The notes under the pieces: model-generated | Told to the model about the DNA's origin: nothing | Database searches by the model: none | What the model saw: only the letters and a program-made list of their open reading frames with translations | Shown here: positions 1-11,494 of the stretch, in pieces | Position numbering within the stretch: position 1 is the stretch's first letter | Layout: each line of letters opens with the position of its first letter | Made by a program: the position numbers and the translations under genes | From: Caecitellus pseudoparvulus | Lineage: Eukaryota > Bigyra: Bicosoecida | Reading direction: 5' to 3' | Assembly (NCBI GenBank): GCA_965644315.1 | Contig: CBFFRQ010000011.1 | Coordinates: forward strand, 1-52,664 | Length of the DNA: 52,664 nucleotides

Positions 1-1996
1 TAACCCTAACCCTAACCCTAACCCTAACCCTAACCCTAACCCTAACCCTAACCCTAACCCTAACCCTAACCCTAACCCTAACCCTAACCCTAACCCTAAC
101 CCTAACCCTAACCCTAACCCTAACCCTAACCCTAACCCTAACCCTAACCCTAACCCTAACCCTAACCCTAACCCTAACCCTAACCCTAACCCTAACCCTA
201 ACCCTAACCCTAACCCTAACCCTAACCCTAACCCTAACCCTAACCCTAACCCTAACCCTAACCCTAACCCTAACCCTAACCCTAACCCTAACCCTAACCC
301 TAACCCTAACCCTAACCCTAACCCTAACCCTAACCCTAACCCTAACCCTAACCCTAACCCTAACCCTAACCCTAACCCTAACCCTAACCCTAACCCTAAC
401 CCTAACCCTAACCCTAACCCTAACCCTAACCCTAACCCTAACCCTAACCCTAACCCTAACCCTAACCCTAACCCTAACCCTAACCCTAACCCTAACCCTA
501 ACCCTAACCCTAACCCTAACCCTAACCCTAACCCTAACCCTAACCCTAACCCTAACCCTAACCCTAACCCTAACCCTAACCCTAACCCTAACCCTAACCC
601 TAACCCTAACCCTAACCCTAACCCTAACCCTAACCCTAACCCTAACCCTAACCCTAACCCTAACCCTAACCCTAACCCTAACCCTAACCCTAACCCTAAC
701 CCTAACCCTAACCCTAACCCTAACCCTAACCCTAACCCTAACCCTAACCCTAACCCTAACCCTAACCCTAACCCTAACCCTAACCCTAACCCTAACCCTA
801 ACCCTAACCCTAACCCTAACCCTAACCCTAACCCTAACCCTAACCCTAACCCTAACCCTAACCCTAACCCTAACCCTAACCCTAACCCTAACCCTAACCC
901 TAACCCTAACCCTAACCCTAACCCTAACCCTAACCCTAACCCTAACCCTAACCCTAACCCTAACCCTAACCCTAACCCTAACCCTAACCCTAACCCTAAC
1001 CCTAACCCTAACCCTAACCCTAACCCTAACCCTAACCCTAACCCTAACCCTAACCCTAACCCTAACCCTAACCCTAACCCTAACCCTAACCCTAACCCTA
1101 ACCCTAACCCTAACCCTAACCCTAACCCTAACCCTAACCCTAACCCTAACCCTAACCCTAACCCTAACCCTAACCCTAACCCTAACCCTAACCCTAACCC
1201 TAACCCTAACCCTAACCCTAACCCTAACCCTAACCCTAACCCTAACCCTAACCCTAACCCTAACCCTAACCCTAACCCTAACCCTAACCCTAACCCTAAC
1301 CCTAACCCTAACCCTAACCCTAACCCTAACCCTAACCCTAACCCTAACCCTAACCCTAACCCTAACCCTAACCCTAACCCTAACCCTAACCCTAACCCTA
1401 ACCCTAACCCTAACCCTAACCCTAACCCTAACCCTAACCCTAACCCTAACCCTAACCCTAACCCTAACCCTAACCCTAACCCTAACCCTAACCCTAACCC
1501 TAACCCTAACCCTAACCCTAACCCTAACCCTAACCCTAACCCTAACCCTAACCCTAACCCTAACCCTAACCCTAACCCTAACCCTAACCCTAACCCTAAC
1601 CCTAACCCTAACCCTAACCCTAACCCTAACCCTAACCCTAACCCTAACCCTAACCCTAACCCTAACCCTAACCCTAACCCTAACCCTAACCCTAACCCTA
1701 ACCCTAACCCTAACCCTAACCCTAACCCTAACCCTAACCCTAACCCTAACCCTAACCCTAACCCTAACCCTAACCCTAACCCTAACCCTAACCCTAACCC
1801 TAACCCTAACCCTAACCCTAACCCTAACCCTAACCCTAACCCTAACCCTAACCCTAACCCTAACCCTAACCCTAACCCTAACCCTAACCCTAACCCTAAC
1901 CCTAACCCTAACCCTAACCCTAACCCTAACCCTAACCCTAACCCTAACCCTAACCCTAACCCTAACCCTAACCCTAACCCTAACCCTAACCCTAAC
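1..1996. repeat. Telomere, (CCCTAA)n array
   Basis: About 332 uninterrupted copies of CCCTAA run from the first base to 1996, then give way directly to unique sequence. On the other strand this is TTAGGG, the repeat used by animals, many fungi, stramenopiles, haptophytes and others. The C-rich strand reading inward from the left edge is the orientation expected at a left chromosome end. I saw no variant repeat and no degenerate proximal zone, so the array is either very homogeneous or was polished in assembly. Confidence 0.98.
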
Positions 1997-2219
1997 TTTC
2001 CAAATGTCAAGCTAATCACAAGTTGTGAAGTGCTAACATTGCCTAATCCAGGCGCTCGTGCACCCAAGTGTGGTGTTGCACAGTGCTTGCTGGTTGGGTG
2101 GTGCGCACCGGGGCGGGGTAGTGCGAATTCCGCACACCATCGCACCGTGGCTCCCAGTTTGCGCCCTCGGTCGGGGCATGCACCTGGGATCGACATCAAA
2201 AGCATCATTGACAAGCATC

Positions 2220-4303
2220 ATGAACGCCCAAGTGGATCAAGTCCTGGGGGTCCTCTTCGTGGAGGGGTGCCTGAAGCGCAAGCAAGTGCTCGGCCCCAGA
2301 ACAGGTGTCTTCACTGACATGCCACGTCGGGGTGCCGCACGCACCTTCGAGCTTGGAGGACCCCTGCCCAAGACTGATCATGATAGTTCATCTTCGGCAC
2401 GGGACATGTGGCTCGAGGTCTATGGGGAAGCCGCCGAACGGCTGATCCCAGGGCTGAGTGCGGAATTCGGCAACGCCAATGCGGCCCTGCGCCAGGGACC
2501 CACCGGATCGCCAACCATCCTCGTCACGCTCGGAAGTGAGGGTGATTCACCAACAGTGGCACGTCAACTTCGCATTCTTGCTGCTCAAGAGGACGACTTC
2601 GCCATTCGAGTCGGCCAAGGTGGGTTCGTCGCCGTGGCCTACACCAACACCAAGCAGTTCGCATCGGCGAAGGCGAAAGTGAAGGTGAAGGCCCACCCCA
2701 CCGCCATCCAAGTGGCCCACCAAGTGACCAAGGAAGCAACCGAAATCGCCTGCCAGTCAGGTGATGTTGCCAAGGTCATGTGCCTCGTTAGGTCCCACTT
2801 CGACCATGGCCCCGTGCCAGCCCAAGCCGTCCGTCCCAGTGTCAGACAATCCGTCCCCTCCGAGGGTGATGCACCTGTCGACACCAAGACACCATCGACC
2901 TGGACTGACACTCAGCTCGACAAGGCACCGAAGAAGAAGAAGACCCGTCGAGGCAAGCGAGGAAAGGGCAAGTCAGCCGGACGATCCCTCACCTTCGAGG
3001 ACGTCTTCATCAAGAACGTCCGGCCACCTGCACCTCGACCAACCTCACCACCTGCCACCCAAGGCTCACCCAAAGATACCGTCACCACCCCTGTGGTGCA
3101 TGCCATGTTGCCTTCATCAAGGGTGCAGCGGGGCGTCGACCGCAAGTGGCCGTCCCCCACCCCGTCGGGCGAGGCAAGCCCCGAGGTGCACCGGTATCGG
3201 CCGTCTGCAGCAGCAGCATGGGAGGTGATCACAAGGGTGGTGCCTCTTCATGACAGTGTGCGGACACCCGAGCACCTGGCCGAGTACCCCATCAAGCCTG
3301 GCCCTCTGGCCGACCTGCTGTCATCGACCCACGTGTACTCTAACGTGGGGGGCGGGCCTGTGTCCAGGCCTGTCTCGAGACGGCAGCAGGGGAGAGGGTC
3401 TTCGAGGCTGGGGACCTCCTCCTACTCCAGCATGCAGCCACCATCAACGCTGCCCAGCTTGCCTTCAAGCACATGGTCAGGCAGCTGGAGGGGGTGGTCA
3501 GTGACTCGTCCAGCTCGGACATCATGGACGTCGGCCAGAAGCCACCCTCCCCCTTCCGCTCAGACGGGCAACGGGTGGCCGTCTTCCGCAACATGCTGCA
3601 CCAGCACTCGCCGGATGACACCTTCCTGGCCCCAGGTACACCACCAGTCCTGCTTCCCGGCCTGCACCTGCTCATCGACCGCATCAACCAAGGGTACCGT
3701 GCCCCAGCCGGGCATGATGACCTTGGCCAGGCCGGCGTCGACCCCAGCCAGGTTGATGAAGAGGGTGACCAAGAGGGGCACCTCGACGGAGTGCTGTATG
3801 CCTTCGCACTTCGAGAGGTGTGGACCGACAACACGGCCCATCTGCAGCTCATCCTCGTCGACCATGATCGAGGCAAGCTGGTGCTGTGGAACCCCGACAT
3901 CCCTGACCTCCATGACGAGCTGCCCCTGCACAAGTGCATGACCCGGCTGGCAGCCGAAGGCATCAACGTCTTGTACCGGATCTGGACCACACCCGAGGCG
4001 GGCAGTCCAGCACCCTTCCGGGACAGGCTTCGAGGGGCACTCCAGTCTCTCCGAGATGACTTCCCCCCCCTGCCTCACAAGGCCACCGACGGCACCGTGC
4101 ACCCCCAGACCCTCATCGCTGGCAAGGGCACAAGGGTGGCCATGCCTCATGGGCGGATGACCCGACAGCAGGCCGCCACCCTGGAGGCTGAGGTCAAGGA
4201 CCCCCTCAAGCGGCTGGTGCCTGAAGACGGCGAGGGTCGCCTGCCCAAGGTCAAGGATGTGCCCCACATCTCGATCGGGCAGATGGGTGGACGCCTGATG
4301 TAA
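2220..4303 (+). CDS. Telomere-proximal two-exon gene, unknown function
   Basis: This is the first gene after the telomere, and I do not recognise its family. The start is the ATG at 2220. The upstream in-frame stretch looks non-coding. The protein reads well to about 3257-3332 and then continues in another frame from 3368 to the stop at 4301-4303. A spliced intron explains this. The acceptor is the AG at 3366-3367, with a branch-site-like ctaac near 3340. The donor is either GT at 3333 (35 nt intron, about 682 aa) or GTGCGG at 3258 (110 nt, about 657 aa, closer to the local donor consensus). A lysine/arginine-rich stretch (KKKKTRRGKRGKGK) lies near residue 240. The N-terminal half is Ala/Pro/Ser-rich and the C-terminal third is more ordered. 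A retroelement gag/ORF1-like protein is possible, but I see no reverse transcriptase, zinc knuckle or terminal repeats. A single-base indel in the G run near 3346-3352 would be an alternative to splicing. Confidence 0.6.
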
Positions 4304-5453
4304 GTCACCTGTGGGGGCATACTCCCTGTGCCACACATGACTGAAGCTTTGTGTCGCGACCGACGCACATAGCTGACATCGGACATTGGAAAGTCCAACC
4401 CAACCTCACCATCACCAACCCAACATCGATACCAACACATCAGGACTCGGCTCAGTGGAAGGGGAAGGCACTTGCAGCAAGATCTGTGAGGCCGCCCCCA
4501 AACCTGAGCCGAAGGGACAGCCGGGCTGGGTCGTGTGCTTGCATCTCAGCAACACCCAGTCCGTGTCGAGTCCATATCCTCCAGCCCACACCGCCACCCA
4601 AGCCAAGCAAGTCGGGTCTCCACCCCTGGACATCGGACCGAGACGGACGAGACTGGACTGGACGGACAAGACAAGAGTGGACCGAGACCTGGACCTACAC
4701 CTCAAGACCATCCCACCGGGGCGGGCGCTGAAGCGCCAAGACAGACGGCGACTTATACAACGGACACGAGTCTGTGCTAGTCGCAAAGCCGTGCAAGCGG
4801 TGCCGTCGTGGTGTCTGTGTCACTGCATTCTGTTGTGGCGCAGGTGGCACCACATGTCCAAGCCCAAGCTGTACCATGATGTAGCCTGCATGGAGGCAAT
4901 CTGCAATGCATTGAGTAGCTAACCTAAAGAAGCTCAACTTCGGGGCGCAGGTGTGGAACGCGGGCAGCCCGCCGCGGACCTCGCGCGGCGAGCCCGCTAC
5001 ACTGCCGCCACGCCTGCCGCCTGGACCATGCCAAGCCACCTCACTCCCGGGCGAGGTGGCGCGGCAGACGAGGAAGAAAGTGAGTGATAAAAGCTTGCTT
5101 TGGGTTGATAGTGCATTCTAAGATGTTATTCCGAAATTCCCAGTGTCGTAACGCGCGGCGGGGCCGTTTTGGGTCGCGGGGTGGCGCGGTGTGCGCGGGG
5201 TCGCCGCGGCGCCTCCGACACGCCAAGGCCGAAACCCGCGCCCAACTCACCCAACAGGCGCCGAACGCCTGAACAACGACGACTAGCATTAAACTACCAT
5301 GTTCCTGATGGAACATGCTTACTTCACATGGTGACTCACCATGCTTTGTGCAAGATATGTGTACTGAGCAAGCGAGCGCTGTGGCCCGCTTCTTTCGAGG
5401 AGCAAGTGTGAAGTGAGTGTGGTGAAAACAAGAGGCGACAATGCATTGAACTT
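4304..5453. other. Subtelomeric intergenic stretch
   Basis: No convincing gene is seen here. Base composition changes along the stretch. Positions 4304-4900 are moderately GC-rich with short open frames of poor composition, about 5140-5230 is very G/C-rich, and 5270-5460 is closer to balanced. No tRNA, rRNA or tandem repeat was recognised. Confidence 0.5.
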
Positions 5454-7905
5454 CCTAAACATGTCTAAGTCCACCTCTCCTTTCAGCACTGGGGAGCCTT
5501 GCCCTGCCATGGAGAAGCAGCGGGAATGCTCAGCTGACATTGCGAGGCTGGCTTTGGCGAAGTGAAACCCGGGTCCACTGCGTTGCAGGGCGCTCTTGTG
5601 TGTGCAAGGGGTGGTGATGGAAGGATACAACAACAGCGTGTCGTACTCAGCCCAGTGGACACACGAAACAGTGATACATGACTAAGCTCCCTTGAAGCTT
5701 CCCAGTAGTTGCCAACAGAAAGCCAGGATTGCCCTGCTTCCCTTAGAAGAAACACTTGCCCCATTCTCGTCCGCTAAACTACAAATATTGCCATCCCGCA
5801 CCTTTGGACCACCATGTGCTTCAGCAGCATGACCAATGTGGGCAGCACTTGTTCCGTCCACGCCTCAGCCTCGAGCGCCTTCACAGTGCCTGGCCTAGGT
5901 GCGGTATGCCCTCCACCTGCGCACAGTGCCCCTCCAAGCGCACTGCGCACCAAGGCCCGCCAATGGTCCCAGAAGTGTCATCAACTGGGACATGGTTGCA
6001 GAAAGCTGGTTTGGCTTCGCCCTCCCCCATGCCACGCGCCTTGACCCTGGAATCACTGCAGCAGCGTGCCTAGCATGCCCTGTGCCGAGCGTGGGCGAGG
6101 TGGCCGGCGTGGAATGGAGGCTCCCAGGTCAGCTGCAGCCGCGACTCAAAACCGGTCAGCGTTGCAGCAGCAGCTCATTGGGATGTCCAGACACTCGCTG
6201 CTTGTACCTCTCGGCCTCACCCCACTCCAATGCTCGTGAAGCCTGCCCCGTTCAGATTCAACGGGTGGCCGCAAACCCATGTTCCTACTGCAGCCTGGAT
6301 CCGGCAGCCTGAGAAGTGAACCCACCAGTGCAGCTCACATGCTCTTGAAATGACAGTCTATGTTCTGAACATCATCCTCAACGCCAGCCTGTGGCGAAGG
6401 CGTGGGTCGCCCCAGACAACATTCTCTGTCCCCTCTGCCACGATGCCCCGCCCCGCGAACCAAGTTAGAAGGGGGACTGCTTGAGATCCACACAGACCCA
6501 CGAGCTCACGAGCGACCGCCATACATCTTCTCTGTCTGCCAGTCAATGAGCAGCTTCACCCTGGGCGTTCGCGTCCACACTTCGGCCATCACTCAAGGTA
6601 AGAAGCATGCGAATCACGCACAAGGAGGGGTTGGAGCAGGCCCACACGACGTCGAGTCCAGACTCGCCCATGTCTTCAGCTCACATGCTCAAAGTTTCAA
6701 GGCCTAGCAGAGAGAGCACCTCCCGCATCACCGCAACATGACCATTGTGGTGAACCCAGCAAGCATGCACGCCTCCAGTATGCTCACCAACCAGCCCAAG
6801 CTGCACGCAAACCAAACCCACATGGCCGTCATGGCATGCCCACACGAATCTTACCACAACCTCACCCACCATCACTTGCATGCATGTTCACAGCTCGGCC
6901 GCCCGAAGTGCGAGGCGCCCCTCGCCCACACGCCCAGCTGTACAAGCCAGCCTGAAGCAGCTTCACGCTCCGGAGCCATCCCTCGTGTGCATGCCAGCTG
7001 TCCGGCCACAAACGCGGCCCAACAGCCCCACCATCACGTCAGGGTGACCATGGCAGCTCGCCAGTCCGAAATCCAGCCTCACGCCCGTGGCGATCGGCTC
7101 AGTGCCCGTCCACCGCTCGCTCGTATTCACGACGGTGCCCACACTCCGCCCACAGCACCCACAGCACCCACGACGGCAGGCAGGGCGACATGCGCTCCAC
7201 ACATGCATAGCCCACACAGTGGCCTTGCACCCCCCGCTCGTCGTCCCCGTAGTCAGCGTGCGAATCAAGCCACCAGCGCCTTGCAGCGCATTGCCAGCGG
7301 CAATCTCTTTCGAAAGCCACACAGCCCCAGAGGCAGCAACAAGCCTTGCACTATCACGCCCACACGTAGACCACGTATTGAGTAACGTTAGCTTGACAAA
7401 TGGCACGCATGTGTTAGATAATGGCCGGTTTGTCTTGCCCTGAGTTTTATGCCTGCGGAACTTGCCTCACCACGCCATGGACTTGGAGCCTCGCACCAGC
7501 CCAGTCACACGGGTACGGTATGATTCATGCACAGCGCAAATTTCAAGCACATTGAAAATGACGCCTGTAATCACTGGAGGTTTTGTAGAGCGACGGCAAG
7601 GGTCCATATCAAGCACGGCCGACACTCATGCTACTCGGCTGGCTCGGTGATTCGTGCCTTTACGCCTTACCTGCCCACCACAACCTCCAGTCGCTCTCAG
7701 AGCAGCCTCTACAAAGTGTCCCTGCTCTCTTTCACGATGCCTGCGTCGGCAATGCTGCCTCCCTTCCAGGAATTCACAAAGAAGCAGACTGCAGCCGCAG
7801 GCCATGCCATTCTCTGGCTCCCGTGGTGACCTGCCGCGCGACTCAAGGCAGCTGGTGCCGAGGCGCCCGTGTTGGAAGGTCGTTCTCACTCACAACTTGC
7901 ATTCG
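5454..7905. other. Duplicated 3' flank of NTPase gene A, no clear gene
   Basis: About 2.45 kb downstream of the NTPase stop codon. It is repeated almost base for base at 12752-15203; one difference is near 5990 (a) versus 13288 (c). Several frames are open on both strands, but none combines an ATG start with protein-like composition. The best minus-strand frame (6963-7406) is protein-like in places and lacks an ATG, so it could be a decayed coding segment. Short CCCAC/ACCCA-rich strings occur at 7140-7170. No RNA gene was recognised. Confidence 0.5.
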
Positions 7906-10900
7906 TCACTTGCACCACCCACGCAGCTCAGCAGGCAGGTACGCGTCTCCAAACAGCCCCCACCAACCAGCAAAGTCCACGAAATGTGTATCAGACAGAC
8001 GTGGCCCACCACTTGAGCTGACGTACACGTAATGCACGTCGATGTGGACGCCATCCGCAGTCACTTCCGGGCCGGGGCCACTGCCGACGTCGGCCAACAG
8101 CTGCTTCATCGTGCGCTCATCGTGGCCAGCCTTCTGCAACTCCTGCACAGTCCGCTGCTTGATGGTGAAACGGACCCTGCCCACACTCTTCCTGGGTCCG
8201 CTCTGCACAGCCTCGTCCCCAGTCTCTGTCCGAGCCTCACACACTAGCCTCACTGGCATGTCCATGCCGTGCAAGATGCAGTTGGCAATGGTGTGTTGCC
8301 CTTCCACCCTCGTTTTGGCCTGGTCCACCTGCAGCTTGCTCCCAGCCAGACCTGGCGTTGCACGGCTGCAGTTGACCATGAACGCCAAAATGTCCATGCA
8401 GTTGTTGTTGATGCTCGCACCGTCTGGCATGCCAAACTGCGCCAACACCTTCTTGGAGACTGCGGCCTTGCCTTTGCCGTGCCTAGCCATGGAGCTTGTG
8501 CTCGCCTCGACGAACACCACCGAGAACCGCTGGGGCTTGCCCACGTCAGGTCCGCTTTCACCGTTGTCCTCATCAGCATCTCCTGCTCGGGACACAATGA
8601 TAAAGTCCAATGCAGGGAAGTTGTTCGGAGTTCGGACCACGCGGCGCTCACCAGGGCGCATTTGCCTCCACTTCTGCAAGGCACCCAGGTCAAGGATTTG
8701 ACTCGCACCCTCCTCTGCAGCACGAAGCATGTCGTCGCTCCCCAAGGCCCATACGTTGAGGGGCATGGTGGACAAGTCCTGCGACCCCAGTGCGTGGACG
8801 GGCGGGACGTGCCGCGAGCTAGCCGACCCCAACGGGGTCATGCCTGTGCCAAGCAAGCCCAGCAGCAGGAGTGTGTGGATGCGCTTCTCGAAGTCGTCAT
8901 TGACAGGAAGCAGTGTAGCGGCCTCCAGAAACTTCGTAACTCCTTTGCGCACGTCAGGATCCGTGACCTTGGATTTCTCGAGCAACTCCCCAAGGGCCTT
9001 CACCATGGCCACCAGTGCCACGGGGGATGACAGCCTTGCTGTCGTCAGCGTGGGCAACCTGGGGTCACGATGGTGGACCCGCTGGAGAATCGACGAAGTT
9101 GCAAGGCTGGCATAGAGGCTAGAGTGCTTGGCCGGGTCCGCCAGCATGTCTTCAAGGTCTGCTTCCTTGTCATCCCAGTACGCCACACACCGGCTCGCCA
9201 TATGCTCGACACACCCCATCAGCACACTCCGAACGTGCGCTTCAAATGCATCCGCATCTTCAAACACGGCATCAGGCGCGTCCTGCAGCAGCCAATGGAT
9301 GCTGCGTGTGTTCCCTGCCACCAGTTTCACGTAGCCCTCCAGCGCGCGTGAGTAGGCAGCATCTTTCATCTTCTCCCGGTGCTTCTCTGGCACCTGCAAG
9401 CACAAGTCCTTAGGGCTCTTGAAGCAGCTCTCGACCTCGGAGTCCTTCTTCAGCGACACACCACGCCCTGCACATTCGTACCCTGCAGTGCCCTTCAACA
9501 GTGCCAGTGCTGTGCCAGGCGGCACTTGCCGCATCTCAAACAAAGGGTGGTGGTTCTCAGCGCTTGTTGGCAGTTTGCGAACGTGTGCGTTCCAGTCAGG
9601 GGAGTATGCAAAGAGGTACTGGCCAGGCTGGAACCACGCCGTTGTGGAGTACCAGAAGCCCTCCACTGACGCTGTCTTGTTGGAAAACCAAGTCGGGTCA
9701 AAGTGATCCACATGGATCCGCTTCTCCAGCTGATTCACCTCATCCATGACCAGTGCGCTGAGACTGTCTGTCCTGAACAACGCCGTGGGGGACCCGAAGT
9801 GTCCCCGGATGCCACAGAACAGCTCCTTAGTACCCCGCAGCGCTGTGGCTGACCTCCCGATCTGCATCAAGGCACGAGACACGTCAGGCCATGACAATGC
9901 AGCCCCGCACGACAGGATCAAGCACGCCTGCATCGATCCGATCATGGTATCCTCCCATGCACTGTCGTCCAGCGCTGAGGCGTCAAACTTTGATGTGGCG
10001 TTGCCGGCACTTGGCAACACAGTGGTTGCGTCTGGGAAAAATGCAACATCGCCTCCTGCCCCGATGCTCACCACAGATGCAAGCAAGCGCAACGTTGCAG
10101 ACTTGCCAATGCCATGGGGCCCGCTCAGTGCAACCCCTCGGTCGGGAGCTTTCAGCGTCTGGGCGGCCTGCCGCATTGCCAGCAGCCTGTCTGGTGTCAG
10201 CAGGTGCGTCATGAACATGCAAGGCTTCAATCCAGCGTTGCTTCCGGCACCGCCGCCCCCCGCCTCTGAAGGCAGCATGGCGCAGTCAAACCCCGGCGTC
10301 ACAGTCTGCAACACCACGCCGTCGAGGACCCCAATGTCCACGCGCGTCTTGTGCTGAGCTCTAAGGTGGGCCACAATCTGCGGGGACACGGGGTACCGCA
10401 CCAACACGCCGCCAACCCTGCCTGCCTGGTCAAACACTGGCTTGCACCCCTCGCTCCACTCCAACGGGTCAAGTTCAAGCGGTGATTCCTCTTCGGCGGG
10501 GGCTTCAGAGTGCTTAGCCATAAACTTGGCCACAGACCAATCGTCGAAGGTGCCATCACGGAGACAATCCCCCAGCTCAAGCATCCACCCGAAGTTGTCC
10601 TTCAGCACTTTCAAGCTTGCATCATCAGCTACCCCAGTGTACGACGACGGCAAGGTATGCCGCCGAATCATCGCGGCCAGCTCCTGGCTCCGACCACTTG
10701 CCTTCAACATCCCACATCTGATGGGAATGCCGACGTTCTCAACTGAGCTCTTGCCCGCCCATGCCACGAATGTGTCGATCTCCTTTTGCAAGGCTTGGGC
10801 CTTCTCATATGCGCCCTTCAACCCAGAGGTAAAGGCTCGCACAGGCGGGAAAGGTTTCACGCCTGCCGTCTCCAGAAGTGTCCCATCTCGCAGCAGCCGC

Positions 10901-11052
10901 AGGACACGAGCAGGCTCTGCCCTGAGCAAGAACGCGAGCAGCTGGTACTGTTCATCTTGGTCTTCGTCCGATATCAGGGGTGTTATGTATGCGGACAAAC
11001 AGCGGTCCATGATGCTACCCTGCAGCACGATCCTGACAGCTTGGGGATGTGG
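5454..11052. repeat. 5.6-kb direct duplication, copy A
   Basis: This block is repeated in the same orientation at 12752-18347. The offset is 7298 bases up to about 10370 and 7295 afterwards, because of one 3-base indel. The shared sequence starts at cctaaacatgtctaag and ends at gcttggggatgtgg. By eye I find about ten single-base differences outside a divergent patch at about 10279-10388. The block holds about 2.45 kb of non-coding 3' flank plus nearly all of exon 2 of the NTPase gene, ending six bases inside that exon. It could be a recent duplication or a long gene-conversion tract between older paralogues. Confidence 0.95.
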
Positions 11053-11494
11053 AGGCTTCTGCGCAAGAGGAGCGCACACGGATGTCTGGCAGCCCCGCCC
11101 AAACAGACCAGCACACACTCTCACGCACTGACAAGCGTGCGAGCGCCTTGACCGCCTCGGCTGCAGGATGGAAGCGCCAAGCGCCCTGGAGCCCCTGAAG
11201 CAGAACCTGGAGCTGCCTCTGCACCTGAGGCGGCACTTCGGCCCACCAATGCAAGCTCTGAAGAGCGTGCAAGAGATCTTCATGTCCAGCGGCTGCCTGT
11301 CCTGATGACTCCGATCTGCAGGCTGGGAGTGAGCTGAGCGCGTGTGCTTGCCCTCCCAGCTGGTCAAACTGCTGGGAGCGCACTGAAACGCCAAAATCCG
11401 CACGCAGCCACATGCCCGCCCCCACAGCCCTGCGCGCCGCACCCACTGTCCTTATTGGCACAGCTTGGTAAAGCAGTAGCCTTGGTGAAAGCAT
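7906..11494 (-). CDS. Crinkler/RHS-like P-loop NTPase-nuclease protein, copy A
   Basis: Two exons are inferred: 11494-11129 (122 codons) and 11058-7906, joined across a 70-nt intron (11059-11128) with a GTGCGT donor and GCAG acceptor, giving about 1172 aa. The N-terminus starts at the ATG at 11494 and is rich in Arg/Ala/Leu with almost no acidic residues. A helical segment with a Trp-Trp pair follows. A Walker A motif, GPHGIGKS, sits near residue 435 and a Walker B-like VMDE near 560. Near residues 940-973 an LDF...VFVEAST pattern resembles the D...(E/Q)xT core of the restriction-endonuclease-fold domain that follows the NTPase in Crinkler and trypanosome RHS proteins. That NTPase-plus-nuclease order is known for the class. 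The assignment here is inference from motifs. The host function is unknown. Candidates include an effector-like, genome-conflict or subtelomeric multicopy role. Confidence 0.65.

Noticed and set aside
6963-7406. Possible gene in the duplicated 3' flank, minus strand
   Set aside because: It lacks an ATG at its upstream end, has Cys/Arg/Gly-rich stretches, and no family is recognised. It is kept only as a possible relic in the flank description.
11168-11305. 45-codon plus-strand ATG frame opposite exon 1 of NTPase gene A
   Set aside because: Its sequence is smooth, but it is antisense to exon 1, which is supported by a consensus intron, a frame match to exon 2 and homology to exon 1 of gene B.
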